Below, one piece after another: positions 28,301 to 37,405 of a stretch of 64,000 nucleotides of DNA. The stretch spans positions 62,001 through 126,000 of the forward strand of contig NZ_MAXC01000008.1 in assembly GCF_001693485.1 (NCBI RefSeq), written 5' to 3'. The notes under the pieces are model-generated. The model ran no database searches. It was not told where the DNA came from and saw only the letters and a program-made list of their open reading frames with translations. The translations under genes and the position numbers were made by a program. This DNA comes from Bradyrhizobium sp. LMTR 3 (GTDB taxonomy: Bacteria > Pseudomonadota > Alphaproteobacteria > Rhizobiales > Xanthobacteraceae). The first letter of the stretch is position 1; each line of letters starts with the position of its first letter.

Positions 28301-29296
28301 TCACGCCTTCGAAGTGGGCTTCTTCGGCGGCTCCTTGTGGCCGCCGAAACCGGCCCGCATCGCGGAAAGAATCTTTTCCGCAAAGGTGTGGTCCTTGCGC
28401 GAACGGAAGCGCGCATAGAGCGCCGCCGTCAGCACTTCGGCCGGCACAGCTTCGTCGATCGCCGCGTTGACCGTCCAGCGGCCTTCGCCGGAATCCTCGA
28501 CAAAGCCGGAGTAGGTGTCGAGCGTCTGGTTTTCCGCAAGCGCCGAAGCGGTGAGATCGAGCAGCCAGGAGGGGATCACGCTGCCGCGCCGCCACACCTC
28601 GGCAATGTCGGCCATGTCGAACTCGAAACGATGCTCCGGCGGCAGCGCGTCGATGTTGGCATTCTTCAGGATATCAAACCCTTCGGCATAGGCCTGCATC
28701 AGGCCGTACTCGATGCCGTTATGGATCATCTTGACGAAGTGTCCGGCGCCGGACGGCCCGGCATGGATATAGCCCTGCTCGACGCGCGGGTCGCGGCCCT
28801 CGCGTCCCGGTGTGCGCGGAATGTCGCCCGCGCCCGGCGCCAGCGTCTTGAAGATCGGATCGAGCCGGTCGACCACCATCTTGTCGCCGCCGATCATCAT
28901 GCAATAGCCGCGCTCGATGCCCCAGACGCCGCCGCTGGTGCCGACGTCGAGGTAGTGCAGGCCTTTTGCCTTCAGCGCCGCGCCGCGGCGGACGTCGTCC
29001 TGCCAGAACGTGTTCCCGCCATCGATGATGACGTCGCCGGGCTGCATCAGCTTTACCAATGCCTCGATGGTCGTCTCGGTGATCTTGCCTGCCGGGAGCA
29101 TTACCCAGGCGGTGCGAGGCTTCTCCAGCTTCGACACGAAATCTTCCAGCGTGTCAGCGCCGGTTGCGCCTTCCGCTGCGAGTGCGGCGACCGCCTTGGC
29201 GTCCTTGTCGTAGACCACGGCGGTGTGGCCATTCTTCATCAGCCGGCGGACGATGTTGCCGCCCATCCGGCCGAGGCCGATCATGCCGAGTTGCAT
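28301..29296 (-). CDS. gnd: 6-phosphogluconate dehydrogenase, decarboxylating (short form)
   Basis: A 331-residue short-form Gnd (YqeC/GndA type rather than the 470-residue form), oxidising 6-phosphogluconate to ribulose-5-phosphate. The Rossmann motif [14 protein letters not shown] opens the protein (5-18); DGGNTFW and the catalytic region [19 protein letters not shown] follow, with a helical C-terminal domain. Short Gnds are often NAD-dependent, but cofactor choice cannot be read reliably here. It lies 12 bases after tal-pgi and 6 before zwf. Confidence 0.94.
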   Translation of the reverse strand: MQLGMIGLGRMGGNIVRRLMKNGHTAVVYDKDAKAVAALAAEGATGADTLEDFVSKLEKPRTAWVMLPAGKITETTIEALVKLMQPGDVIIDGGNTFWQDDVRRGAALKAKGLHYLDVGTSGGVWGIERGYCMMIGGDKMVVDRLDPIFKTLAPGAGDIPRTPGREGRDPRVEQGYIHAGPSGAGHFVKMIHNGIEYGLMQAYAEGFDILKNANIDALPPEHRFEFDMADIAEVWRRGSVIPSWLLDLTASALAENQTLDTYSGFVEDSGEGRWTVNAAIDEAVPAEVLTAALYARFRSRKDHTFAEKILSAMRAGFGGHKEPPKKPTSKA

Positions 29297-29308
29297 ACCC
29301 TGACTTCC

Positions 29309-32155
29309 TTAACTGATCGCCTCTGCGATCGCAGCATCGAGCGCAGACAGCCCCGACCCGAGATCGCCCTTGAGATGGACACGCAGCGCACACCTGCCGC
29401 GTTCGGTGAGTACGTCGAAATCGCCGCGCGCCTGCGCCGCCTTGATGATGCCGAAACTCGCTTTCTGTCCGGGCACCGGCAAATCCTCGGCATCGTCGGC
29501 CGTGATCTGCAGGAACACGCCGCTGTCGGGACCGCCCTTGTAGGCCTGGCCGGTCGAGTGCAGGAAGCGCGGGCCGAATTCGGCGCAGGTCGCCAGATGA
29601 TGCTTGTCGCGCACCGCAAGCCGCATCTTTTGCAGCGAGCCGATCGTGCCGGGATTACGCGCGATGTAAGCGAGCAGGGCGACATAGTCGCCATCGTCGG
29701 AGCGCGAAAGATGCGCTTTGATCCAGGAGCCGAGCGTGCCGTCGGCGCCGGCCTTGCGCAACTCGGCCGCATTGTGCTCGTCGGTGTAAAGATCAGCCTC
29801 GTCGGTCGAAATCACCGGCTCCTCCGTCGGCAGCGATCCGGTCTTCTCGAACGCACGCGTCAACTCGCGCGTCTTGATCTTGGCCGCTTCCACATCGGGC
29901 TGGTTGAACGGATTGATGCCGAGGATCGCACCTGCGACGGCGGTCGCCATCTCAAACCGGAAAAACTCCTGTCCGATATGGTCGATCGACTTCATGACGA
30001 TGCGAACCACGGGATGTCCGGCCGCCTCGAGTGCCTTGAGCCGATCATCATGCGAAGCGTCGTCCTCGCCCTCGGTCCGGATATCGATGAAGAAGCGGTC
30101 GTCGCCATAAAGCGAGGGGTCGCCGAGCGGCTCGCCGTCGATCGGGATCAGGCCCTTGCCCTCCTTGCCGGTGGATTCGGCGATCAGTTGCTCAGCCCAG
30201 GCGCCGAAATCCGCGACCTTCTCCGACGAGGAGATCGTCACCTTGTCGCGGCCGTCGAGGCCGGCAAGGCCCATCGCCAGTCCGAGCTGCACGCCCGGAT
30301 TTTCGTGCGGCGGCACGTCGGCGCCGCAGGAGCGTACCATCGCGAGCGCGTGCGTGATCAGGCTGCGGACGTCAATGCCGGCGGCAGCCGCCGGCACCAG
30401 TCCGAACGGCGACAGCACCGAATAGCGTCCGCCGATTGTGGGATCGCCATGGAAGATGCGGGCAAAGCCTTGGCTGATCGCGACCTTCTCCAGGGACGAG
30501 CCGGGATCGGTGACCGCGATGAAGCGATGGCCGGCCTTGTCCTTGCCGATGGTCCTGGCGACGCGATCGAAGAAGTAATCCTTCATCACATTCGGCTCGG
30601 TGGTGCCGCCGGACTTGCTGGAGACGATGAACAGCGTGTGGGCGAGGTCGACGGACTCCTCCATCGCCTGCACCTGCGCGGGATCGGTGGAATCGAGCAC
30701 ATGCAGCTTCGGGAAACCGGATTTCCTGGCAAACGTCTCTGCCAGCACCTCCGGCCCGAGGCTCGATCCGCCCATGCCGAGCACGACCGCGTCGCTGAAA
30801 TTCTGCCCCTTCACGCGGCGGGCAAAATCCTCGTAGTCGGCAATGTTGGCAGCGGCCGCGCTGTTCAGCCAGCCCAGCCATTTGTTCTCGTCGTCGCCGG
30901 TCCAGACCGACTTGTCTTTTTGCCACAGCCTTCGGATTTTGGCCGACGCGCGCCACTCCTCGGTGCTCTTCTCGACGGCCTTGCCGATGCCATCGCCGAA
31001 CGCGAATTGCTGCCGGTCGATGCCGCCGCCGAGCGAGGTCGCGCGCTTGTATGCGACCGCGCCGTAGAGCTTGTCGGCAGAGTCCGCGAACAGCTTGACG
31101 CCGTCCTTGACCAGCTCGGCCGTGATGGCGTCGAGCGAGATGCCGGATTTTTCGAGCTCCTCCAGCACGCGGCGCGCGTCGTCGACATTCTCCTCGAGGC
31201 TGTCTCTCAGCTTGCCATGGTCGCGGAATGCATCGAGCGTTGCCGGCGGCACGGTGTTGACGGTATTGGGACCGATAAGCTCCTCGACATACAGCACGTC
31301 GCTGTAGTCCTTGTTCTTGGTGCCGGTGGAGGCCCACAACAGCCGCTGCGGCCTGGCGCCCCTGGCGGCAAGCTTCTCCCACCGGGGGCCGGCAAACAGC
31401 CGCTTGTAGTCCTGATAGGCGAGCTTGGCGTTGGCGATGGCGACCTTGCCCTTCAGCGCGCTCAGCCGCTCCTTCTCACCGGGGTCATTGGCCCTCGCGA
31501 TCTTCTCGTCGAGTTGCTTGTCGACCGCAGTATCGATGCGACTGACGAAGAAAGACGCAACGCTGGCGATGTGAGAGGGATCGCCGCCCTTGGCGACGTA
31601 TTTTTCCAGGCCCGCGATGTACGCCTCCGCCACCTCGCGATAGACGTCTTGCGAAAACAGCAGTGTGATGTTGATGCTGATGCCTTCGCCGATCAGGTGT
31701 TCGATCGCGGGCAGGCCTTCCGGCGTGGCCGGCACCTTCACCATCAAGTTCTGACGCTTGACGTCCTTCCAGAGCCGTTGGGCTTCCGCAATGGTCCCCT
31801 CGGTATCCGTTGCCAGATAGGGCGAGACCTCAAGGCTGACGAAGCCGTCGTTTCCGTTTAAATGGTCGTACACCGGGCGCAGCACATCGGCGGCGTTCTG
31901 GATGTCTTCGACGGCGAGCGCCTCGAACAGGTCGGCGACGGGGCGGTCGCCCGCTTTCAGGGCGTGGCTGATGGCACCATCATATTCGTCCGAGCTGCCG
32001 ATCGCCTTTTCGAAGATCGAGGGATTCGACGTCACGCCCTTGACACCGTCGGTATCGATCAGCGCCTTGAGGTCGCCCTTGGCGACGAAGCCGCGGGCGA
32101 GGAAGTCGAGCCAGACTGCCTGGCCATGGTTTTCGAGTGCTTTGACGGGATTCAT
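29309..32155 (-). CDS. tal-pgi: Bifunctional transaldolase / glucose-6-phosphate isomerase
   Basis: A 948-residue fusion. The N-terminal 370 residues are transaldolase (MNPVKALENHGQAVWLD; Schiff-base lysine region MVKVPATPEGLPAIEHL; GISINITLLFS). Residues about 400-948 are phosphoglucose isomerase (VVLGMGGSSLGPEVLAE, FIVSSKSGGTTEPNVM, later HLATCAEFGPRFLHSTGQ). Transaldolase returns pentose phosphates to hexose phosphates and Pgi converts fructose-6-phosphate to glucose-6-phosphate, so the fusion closes the oxidative pentose phosphate cycle. Such fusions are known in several bacterial groups. First gene of the operon tal-pgi, gnd, zwf, pgl, gntK, phosphatase, all spaced by 12 bases or less. 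Confidence 0.96.
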   Translation of the reverse strand: MNPVKALENHGQAVWLDFLARGFVAKGDLKALIDTDGVKGVTSNPSIFEKAIGSSDEYDGAISHALKAGDRPVADLFEALAVEDIQNAADVLRPVYDHLNGNDGFVSLEVSPYLATDTEGTIAEAQRLWKDVKRQNLMVKVPATPEGLPAIEHLIGEGISINITLLFSQDVYREVAEAYIAGLEKYVAKGGDPSHIASVASFFVSRIDTAVDKQLDEKIARANDPGEKERLSALKGKVAIANAKLAYQDYKRLFAGPRWEKLAARGARPQRLLWASTGTKNKDYSDVLYVEELIGPNTVNTVPPATLDAFRDHGKLRDSLEENVDDARRVLEELEKSGISLDAITAELVKDGVKLFADSADKLYGAVAYKRATSLGGGIDRQQFAFGDGIGKAVEKSTEEWRASAKIRRLWQKDKSVWTGDDENKWLGWLNSAAAANIADYEDFARRVKGQNFSDAVVLGMGGSSLGPEVLAETFARKSGFPKLHVLDSTDPAQVQAMEESVDLAHTLFIVSSKSGGTTEPNVMKDYFFDRVARTIGKDKAGHRFIAVTDPGSSLEKVAISQGFARIFHGDPTIGGRYSVLSPFGLVPAAAAGIDVRSLITHALAMVRSCGADVPPHENPGVQLGLAMGLAGLDGRDKVTISSSEKVADFGAWAEQLIAESTGKEGKGLIPIDGEPLGDPSLYGDDRFFIDIRTEGEDDASHDDRLKALEAAGHPVVRIVMKSIDHIGQEFFRFEMATAVAGAILGINPFNQPDVEAAKIKTRELTRAFEKTGSLPTEEPVISTDEADLYTDEHNAAELRKAGADGTLGSWIKAHLSRSDDGDYVALLAYIARNPGTIGSLQKMRLAVRDKHHLATCAEFGPRFLHSTGQAYKGGPDSGVFLQITADDAEDLPVPGQKASFGIIKAAQARGDFDVLTERGRCALRVHLKGDLGSGLSALDAAIAEAIS

Positions 32156-32563
32156 GGTGCCTGTTCTGTTCGATCGGTCGATTTTTGGGCTTCCGGCAGC
32201 TTTCGGGGGCAGGGCCGGAAAGTCAACATTTGGTTGGGCGTGCAGCGGCGCGGAATGGGGCTGTCCGGGACGATAACGCCAGCGGCTCCGGTTCGATCCC
32301 GGAAAAGTCCGTTCTTACCCGCCGAGATACTGGCGGATCGGTCGAACCAGCGTTCGGTATGGCGACGCGGACGGCCCCATTGCACGAAGTCGTGAAGGAG
32401 AACGTCATGAGCCGTCGTTTCTCGCCTCCGGGCTGTCTCGCGATTTCGTGCGGCCTGGATCAGAACACCAGAAATATTCAGCGCGATGGAGCGGCGAAAG
32501 TGCGGCGTCCAAATTGTCCAAATGAGCGATCGATGTGAATTGTTCACGTCAATCAGCGACGCC
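32156..32563. other. Intergenic region upstream of tal-pgi
   Basis: No convincing gene in 408 bases. It must contain the promoter of the minus-strand pentose phosphate operon, but I could not identify -35/-10 elements. A plus-strand 43-codon frame (32407-32538) has AAGGAG upstream but no recognisable product. A T-arm-like hairpin at 32287-32303 is not part of a tRNA. Confidence 0.5.
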
Positions 32564-33013
32564 TCACGGCCTCAGGTAAAGATAACCCTGCGATTGCAAC
32601 TCGGCGATCCGCACCACGCCGCCGCGGTCGGCGGCAATGAAGCCCGGCAGCAAATCGTCCAGCGCGACATTTTGAGATTTCATGGTGTTGCCGCAGGCAG
32701 CGAGTTCGATTCCGGCCTTGGAGAATTGACCGACACGCCGGGAAAGGTCGGGATTGACGGAAGCCGAATGAAACGCCCGCAGCGCCTGGCCGTGAACCAC
32801 CAGCGCGATCGTGACATGGTCGGGACCGCCGACCCCATCGAGATGATTCTGGATGTTGCCGAGCACGAAATTGACCTTGTCGAGATCGTTGAGGTGATAA
32901 ACCACTTTCAATTTTGCCGTAGGTGCTGCTTCGCTCGCCGCACTGGCGCGAGAGGCAGCAAAGACTGCACTGAGCGCCGAAATCGCGCCCCACAGGATAT
33001 TGCGTCGGTGCAT
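32564..33013 (-). CDS. Exported DsrE-family protein
   Basis: A 149-residue protein with an N-terminal signal sequence (RRNILWGAISALSAVFAASRASA, cleavage likely after ASA near 26; the RR start is Tat-like). The mature part is a DsrE/DsrF-like fold: LKVVYHLNDLDKVNFVLGNIQNHLD, VTIALVVHGQALRAF and a single cysteine in GIELAACGNTMKS, the position used for sulfur transfer in DsrE relatives. Such periplasmic proteins are widespread and uncharacterised; a sulfur-carrier role is possible but unproven. It lies 45 bases after the next minus-strand gene, another exported protein, and may be cotranscribed with it. Confidence 0.8.
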   Translation of the reverse strand: MHRRNILWGAISALSAVFAASRASAASEAAPTAKLKVVYHLNDLDKVNFVLGNIQNHLDGVGGPDHVTIALVVHGQALRAFHSASVNPDLSRRVGQFSKAGIELAACGNTMKSQNVALDDLLPGFIAADRGGVVRIAELQSQGYLYLRP

Positions 33014-33058
33014 GCGTCCTCCCAGCTCGAATTCCTTCCAGCTTGAACAATGTGTCTT

Positions 33059-33664
33059 CTATTTGCGCCGGAGCGCCGCAAGTTCCTTGCGGTCGGTCAC
33101 GAGCTCGGCGCATTCGCGCAAGTCCGCGCGATCGACACGGAAAATCTTGTCGTCGGCGCCGGCAATCAGATCGTTGCTGGCATCGTCGTCGGCTTTGTTG
33201 CGCTCCCAGATCCTGATCCGCTCCAGCCGGATCAGCGCGGATCTATCATCCTTCATCGCCACTTCAATGCCGCCGCCTTCGCAATCGATGCTGCAGCCGA
33301 GACGAATTTCGCCGCCGGTGTTTTCGGCGACAATGTGATTGCAATAGCCGCTGGAATCGAAATTGCCCGCGCGGTGGCGATATTTGAAACCGAGACGGAA
33401 GGAATAATTGACGGTCTTGTCCTCCGGCGCGTCTTCGGCCGTCACCAAAAGCTTCATTGCGCCGGCCTTCTGCTTCGGATGCTGCGTCAGATGGTTGGCG
33501 TCATAACGACGCACGAAGCAGGCATACGTCTTTTGGGTGAGCGGGCCGCCGAACATTCGGGCGTCGAATGCGCTGGCTTTGGCCTTGTCGACACCGTCCT
33601 GGGCGTGACTGGCATTGGCTCCGACGAGGGAGGCAGCGGCGGTGACGATCCAGAGATGTTTCAT
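33059..33664 (-). CDS. Exported conserved hypothetical protein
   Basis: I do not recognise a named family. The 201-residue protein has a signal peptide (LWIVTAAASLVGANASHAQ, cleavage after SHA near 21) and is otherwise soluble. Five cysteines in the mature part (YACFVRR, SGYCNHIV, LGCSIDCEGG, RECAEL) could form disulfides in the periplasm. The acidic/basic C-terminal half contains repeated charged motifs (RIRIWERNKADDD). It precedes the DsrE-family gene on the same strand, so both may be exported together. Base composition is like its neighbours. Confidence 0.75.
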   Translation of the reverse strand: MKHLWIVTAAASLVGANASHAQDGVDKAKASAFDARMFGGPLTQKTYACFVRRYDANHLTQHPKQKAGAMKLLVTAEDAPEDKTVNYSFRLGFKYRHRAGNFDSSGYCNHIVAENTGGEIRLGCSIDCEGGGIEVAMKDDRSALIRLERIRIWERNKADDDASNDLIAGADDKIFRVDRADLRECAELVTDRKELAALRRK

Positions 33665-34170
33665 GGCAGACTCGGATTAAACGCGCGGCATATTACTTTA
33701 GTTGCAGGTGGCGCCGGGTGCGTTCAAACGCTCAGGTCGGCGACTGGCCTGACGGATATTTGGCCATTTTGCGTCAGCGCGGCCCGCCCAAAGCCCTGAA
33801 TGCGCGATAAATGCGGCGTTTACCCCCCGTTCAGAGCCCCGGGATTGCAGCGTTTGCCGCCTTCGCCTTGCCCGGGCCGAAGCAGATTCGAGCCCCGCGC
33901 CTGCTCACAATCCTTAAAAAACCCCTTACATATTGCTCAGTACTTCCCCGGTGAAAAATGTTGCTGCCCGGCTACAACGCGAGCGAAATGGCACCGTATC
34001 TTTACGAGGTAGAGGCCCTTAGCATGAGTATTGCATTGCATTGTGAAGCCGCTCACGTGTCCAATCGTCATATGTGCTGACGGTGATTCGCGAACGGAAG
34101 CTGTGACGCTCCGATACTGGAACCCTAGTGGTGCGTCCGGCATTTACAGGTGACCATGGAGAGACGGATC
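33665..34170. other. Intergenic region upstream of prkA
   Basis: Short frames here lack ribosome sites and have no recognisable products. It is divergent between the hypothetical gene and prkA and must hold both promoters. It is visibly more AT-rich than the rest near 33910-34060. TGGCAC at about 33990 is followed by no -12 GC, so a sigma-54 promoter is not supported; GGAAC at about 34116 lacks a proper CGTT partner. Confidence 0.4.
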
Positions 34171-36114
34171 ATGTACAACGATTCTCTGTTCAATGCTTTC
34201 GCCCGGTCCTTCGAAGCTCGAAGTCAAGCCGACATGTCGATGGCGGAATATCTCGAGTCGTGTCGAAACGATCCGATGCGATATGCCAATGCGACCGAAC
34301 GACTACTAGCTGCGATCGGCGAGCCCCAGATGATTGACACGGCCAAGGACCCTCGCCTTGGCCGTATCTTTTTGAATCGCACGATGCGGCTCTATCCGGC
34401 CTTCGCGGGCTTCTACGGCATGGAAGACACGATCGAGCGCCTCGTCGGGTTCTTCCGCCACGCAGCTCAAGGCCTCGAAGAGCGCAAGCAGATCCTTTAT
34501 CTGCTCGGGCCCGTCGGCGGCGGAAAATCCTCGCTCGCCGAGCGCCTCAAGTCGTTGATGGAAGTCCACCCCATCTACGTGCTGAAGGCCGGCGACGAAC
34601 TCAGCCCCGTGTTCGAAAGCCCGCTCAGCCTGTTCGATCCGGATTCGCTCGGGCCGATGCTGGAGGAGAAGTACGGCATTCCGCGCCGCCGCCTCAGTGG
34701 TCTGATGAGTCCGTGGTGCTACAAGCGCCTTGAAGCGTTCGGTGGCGACATCTCGCAATTCCGCGTCGCCAGGATCCAGCCGTCGCGGCTGCGGCAGATC
34801 GCGATCGCAAAGACCGAGCCTGGCGACGAAAACAACCAGGATATCTCGTCACTGGTCGGCAAGGTCGACATCCGCAAGCTGGAGACCTTCGCCCAGAACG
34901 ATCCCGACGCCTACAGCTATTCGGGCGGCCTCAATCGCGCCAACCAGGGCATTCTCGAATTCGTCGAGATGTTCAAGGCGCCGATCAAGATGCTGCATCC
35001 GCTGCTGACGGCGACGCAGGAGGGCAACTATATCGGGACCGAGAATATCGGTGCGATCCCCTTCACCGGCGTCATTCTCGCCCACTCCAACGAGGCCGAA
35101 TGGACAAGCTTCAAAGCCAACAAGAACAATGAGGCGTTCATCGACCGCATCTGCGTCATCAAGGTGCCGTACGTCCTGCGGGTTGCCGAAGAACAGAAGA
35201 TCTACGAGAAGCTGATCCAGAGCTCCGAACTGGCCACGGCCCCGTGCGCCCCGGCCACGCTGGAAACCATGGCGCGCTTCTCGGTGATGTCGCGGTTGCG
35301 CAAGCACGAGAATTCCACCTTGTTCGCCAAGATGCGGATCTACGACGGTGAAAGCCTGAAGGAGTCGGATCCGAAGGCGCGCAGCGTTCAGGAATACAAG
35401 GACGCTGCCGGCGTCGATGAAGGCATGGACGGCGTTTCGACCCGCTTCGCCTTCAAGGTTCTCGCCGCGACCTTCAACCACGACACCAACGAGGTCGGTG
35501 CCGACGCGGTCCATCTGATGTACACGCTGGAGCAGGCGATCCGGCGCGAGCAGCTTCCCGACGAAGTCGAGAAGCGTTACCTCGAATTCATCAAGGCGGA
35601 ACTGGCGCCGCGCTACGCCGAATTCATCGGGAACGAGATCCAGAAGGCCTATCTCGAATCCTATGCGGATTACGGCCAGAACCTGTTCGATCGCTATGTC
35701 GATTATGCCGATGCCTGGATCGAGGATCAGGACTTCAAGGACCCGGACACCGGACAACTGCTCGATCGTGACCTGCTCAATCAGGAGCTGACCAAGATCG
35801 AAAAGCCGGCCGGCATTGCCAATCCCAAGGACTTCCGCAACGAGGTCGTCAAGTTCTCGCTGCGGTCGCGCGCCCAGAACAGCGGCAAGAATCCGGCGTG
35901 GACCAGCTACGAGAAGATCCGGGAAGTGATCGAGAAGCGGATATTCTCCCAGGTCGAGGATCTGTTGCCCGTGATTTCCTTCGGCTCGAAGAAGGACGGT
36001 GACACCGAAAAGAAGCATGACGACTTTGTCGCGCGCATGGTCGAGCGCGGCTATACCGAGCGGCAAGTCCGCAGGCTGGTCGAGTGGTACATGCGCGTAA
36101 AACAGGCTGGTTGA
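34171..36114 (+). CDS. prkA: PrkA-family serine protein kinase / AAA+ protein (YeaG)
   Basis: A 647-residue protein, strongly similar to E. coli YeaG throughout. The N-terminal AAA+ domain carries the Walker A ILYLLGPVGGGKSSLAERL (about 103-121) and signatures such as AIAKTEPGDENNQDIS and NRANQGILEFVEMFKAP; the C-terminal PrkA domain follows from about residue 400. Relatives act as kinases and possibly as a Lon-like protease, and influence stationary-phase and nitrogen-starvation physiology. ATG at 34171 has GGAGAG seven bases upstream; earlier GTG (34150) and ATG (34156) lack this. First gene of prkA-yeaH-spoVR. Confidence 0.95.
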   Translation: MYNDSLFNAFARSFEARSQADMSMAEYLESCRNDPMRYANATERLLAAIGEPQMIDTAKDPRLGRIFLNRTMRLYPAFAGFYGMEDTIERLVGFFRHAAQGLEERKQILYLLGPVGGGKSSLAERLKSLMEVHPIYVLKAGDELSPVFESPLSLFDPDSLGPMLEEKYGIPRRRLSGLMSPWCYKRLEAFGGDISQFRVARIQPSRLRQIAIAKTEPGDENNQDISSLVGKVDIRKLETFAQNDPDAYSYSGGLNRANQGILEFVEMFKAPIKMLHPLLTATQEGNYIGTENIGAIPFTGVILAHSNEAEWTSFKANKNNEAFIDRICVIKVPYVLRVAEEQKIYEKLIQSSELATAPCAPATLETMARFSVMSRLRKHENSTLFAKMRIYDGESLKESDPKARSVQEYKDAAGVDEGMDGVSTRFAFKVLAATFNHDTNEVGADAVHLMYTLEQAIRREQLPDEVEKRYLEFIKAELAPRYAEFIGNEIQKAYLESYADYGQNLFDRYVDYADAWIEDQDFKDPDTGQLLDRDLLNQELTKIEKPAGIANPKDFRNEVVKFSLRSRAQNSGKNPAWTSYEKIREVIEKRIFSQVEDLLPVISFGSKKDGDTEKKHDDFVARMVERGYTERQVRRLVEWYMRVKQAG

Positions 36115-36127
36115 GGCGGATGAAAAC

Positions 36128-37405
36128 GTGGCTATTCACATCGTCGACCGGCGCCTGAATCCAGGCAGCAAGAGTCTTGAGAATCGCCAGCGCTTTCTGC
36201 GCAGGGCCAAGGCGCTGGTCCAGGGAGCTGTGAAGAAATCGTCGCAGAGCCGGGACATCAAGGATGTCCTGGAAGGCGGCGAGGTCAGCGTCCCGATCGA
36301 CGGTATGGACGAGCCGCGTTTTCGCCGCGAAGGCGGCACGCGCGACATGGTGCTGCCTGGAAACAAGAAGTTCGTCGAAGGCGATATCCTGCCGCGGCCA
36401 AACCAGAGCGGCGGCAAGGGAAGAGGAGCGGGCGAGGGCGACAGCGAAGATACGTTCCGCTTCGTTCTCAGTCGCGACGAGTTTGTCGACCTGTTCCTGG
36501 ACGACCTGGAATTGCCTGATCTTGCCAAGCGAAAGCTGGCTGAGGTGGAGAGCGAAGGCATTCGCCGGGCCGGTTACACAACATCCGGATCGCCTGCCAA
36601 CATCTCGGTGAGCCGAACGGTAAGTCGCGCTCTGGCGCGGCGCGTTGCGCTACGGCGACCGAGGCGGGAGGTGCTGGAGGCCCTCGAAGCGGAGCTTTTG
36701 GATTGCAGCGAGGAGCGTCGCGCCGAGCTCATGGCCGAGATCGAGGCCCTGAAGGCAAAGATGCGCCGCATCCCGTTCATCGATCCGATCGACATCCGGT
36801 ACCGGCGTTTCGAGACGGTACCGAAGCCTGTGGCGCAGGCCGTGATGTTCTGCCTGATGGACGTCTCCGGTTCGATGACCGAGCATATGAAGGATCTCGC
36901 CAAGCGCTTCTATATGCTGCTCTACGTTTTCCTGAAGCGGCGCTATCGGCACGTCGAGATCGTTTTCATCCGGCATACCGACCGGGCCGAAGAGGTCGAC
37001 GAGCAGACGTTCTTTTACGGCCCGGCTTCCGGCGGCACGCTGGTGTCAAGCGCGTTGCAGGCGATGCATGACATTGTGCGGTCGCGGTTCCGGCCGGCGG
37101 ACTGGAACATCTACGCTGCACAGGCTTCCGACGGGGACAATTCCTACTCGGACGGCGAAGTCGCGAGCCGGCTCCTCACCGACAATATCCTGCCGGTCAC
37201 CCAGTTTTTTGCCTACCTGGAAGTCGGCCAGGAAAACGGCCTGTCCTACGAAATGCCCAATTCGGCGCTCTGGACCCTTTACGAGGGCTTGCGTGCGAAT
37301 GGTGCGCCGCTGTCGATGCGCAAGGTCAACGAGCGCAGCGAGATATTCCCGGTGTTTCACGATCTCTTCCAGCGCCGTGGCCAGCAGGAAAGGACCGGGT
37401 CATGA
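36128..37405 (+). CDS. yeaH: YeaH/YhbH family protein (DUF444, VWA-like)
   Basis: A 425-residue DUF444 protein that always accompanies PrkA. The N-terminal half is basic and low in complexity (SGGKGRGAGEGDSEDT near 96-111); the C-terminal half is von Willebrand A-like with the metal-site motif FCLMDVSGSMTEHMKD (about 239-254), HTDRAEEVDEQTFFYG and QASDGDNSYSDG. The biochemical function is unknown, but coupling with the PrkA kinase is conserved from rhizobia to enterics. GTG at 36128 follows GAGG upstream; the 3' end overlaps spoVR by 4 bases (ATGA). Confidence 0.93.
   Translation: MAIHIVDRRLNPGSKSLENRQRFLRRAKALVQGAVKKSSQSRDIKDVLEGGEVSVPIDGMDEPRFRREGGTRDMVLPGNKKFVEGDILPRPNQSGGKGRGAGEGDSEDTFRFVLSRDEFVDLFLDDLELPDLAKRKLAEVESEGIRRAGYTTSGSPANISVSRTVSRALARRVALRRPRREVLEALEAELLDCSEERRAELMAEIEALKAKMRRIPFIDPIDIRYRRFETVPKPVAQAVMFCLMDVSGSMTEHMKDLAKRFYMLLYVFLKRRYRHVEIVFIRHTDRAEEVDEQTFFYGPASGGTLVSSALQAMHDIVRSRFRPADWNIYAAQASDGDNSYSDGEVASRLLTDNILPVTQFFAYLEVGQENGLSYEMPNSALWTLYEGLRANGAPLSMRKVNERSEIFPVFHDLFQRRGQQERTGS

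Noticed and set aside
28214..31861. Very long plus-strand open frame (over 1200 codons)
   Set aside because: Antisense to tal-pgi, gnd and zwf; composition typical of a high-GC shadow frame with no domain.
32287..32303. T-arm-like hairpin TCCGG-TTCGATC-CCGGA suggesting a tRNA or tRNA-derived attachment site
   Set aside because: No matching acceptor, D or anticodon arms upstream and no integrase or mobile element nearby.
33985..34005. Possible sigma-54 promoter (TGGCAC) before prkA
   Set aside because: The -12 GC element is missing at the required spacing.
34114..34140. Possible EcfG promoter (GGAAC) before prkA
   Set aside because: At 16-17 bases the -10 position reads GCAT or CATT rather than CGTT.
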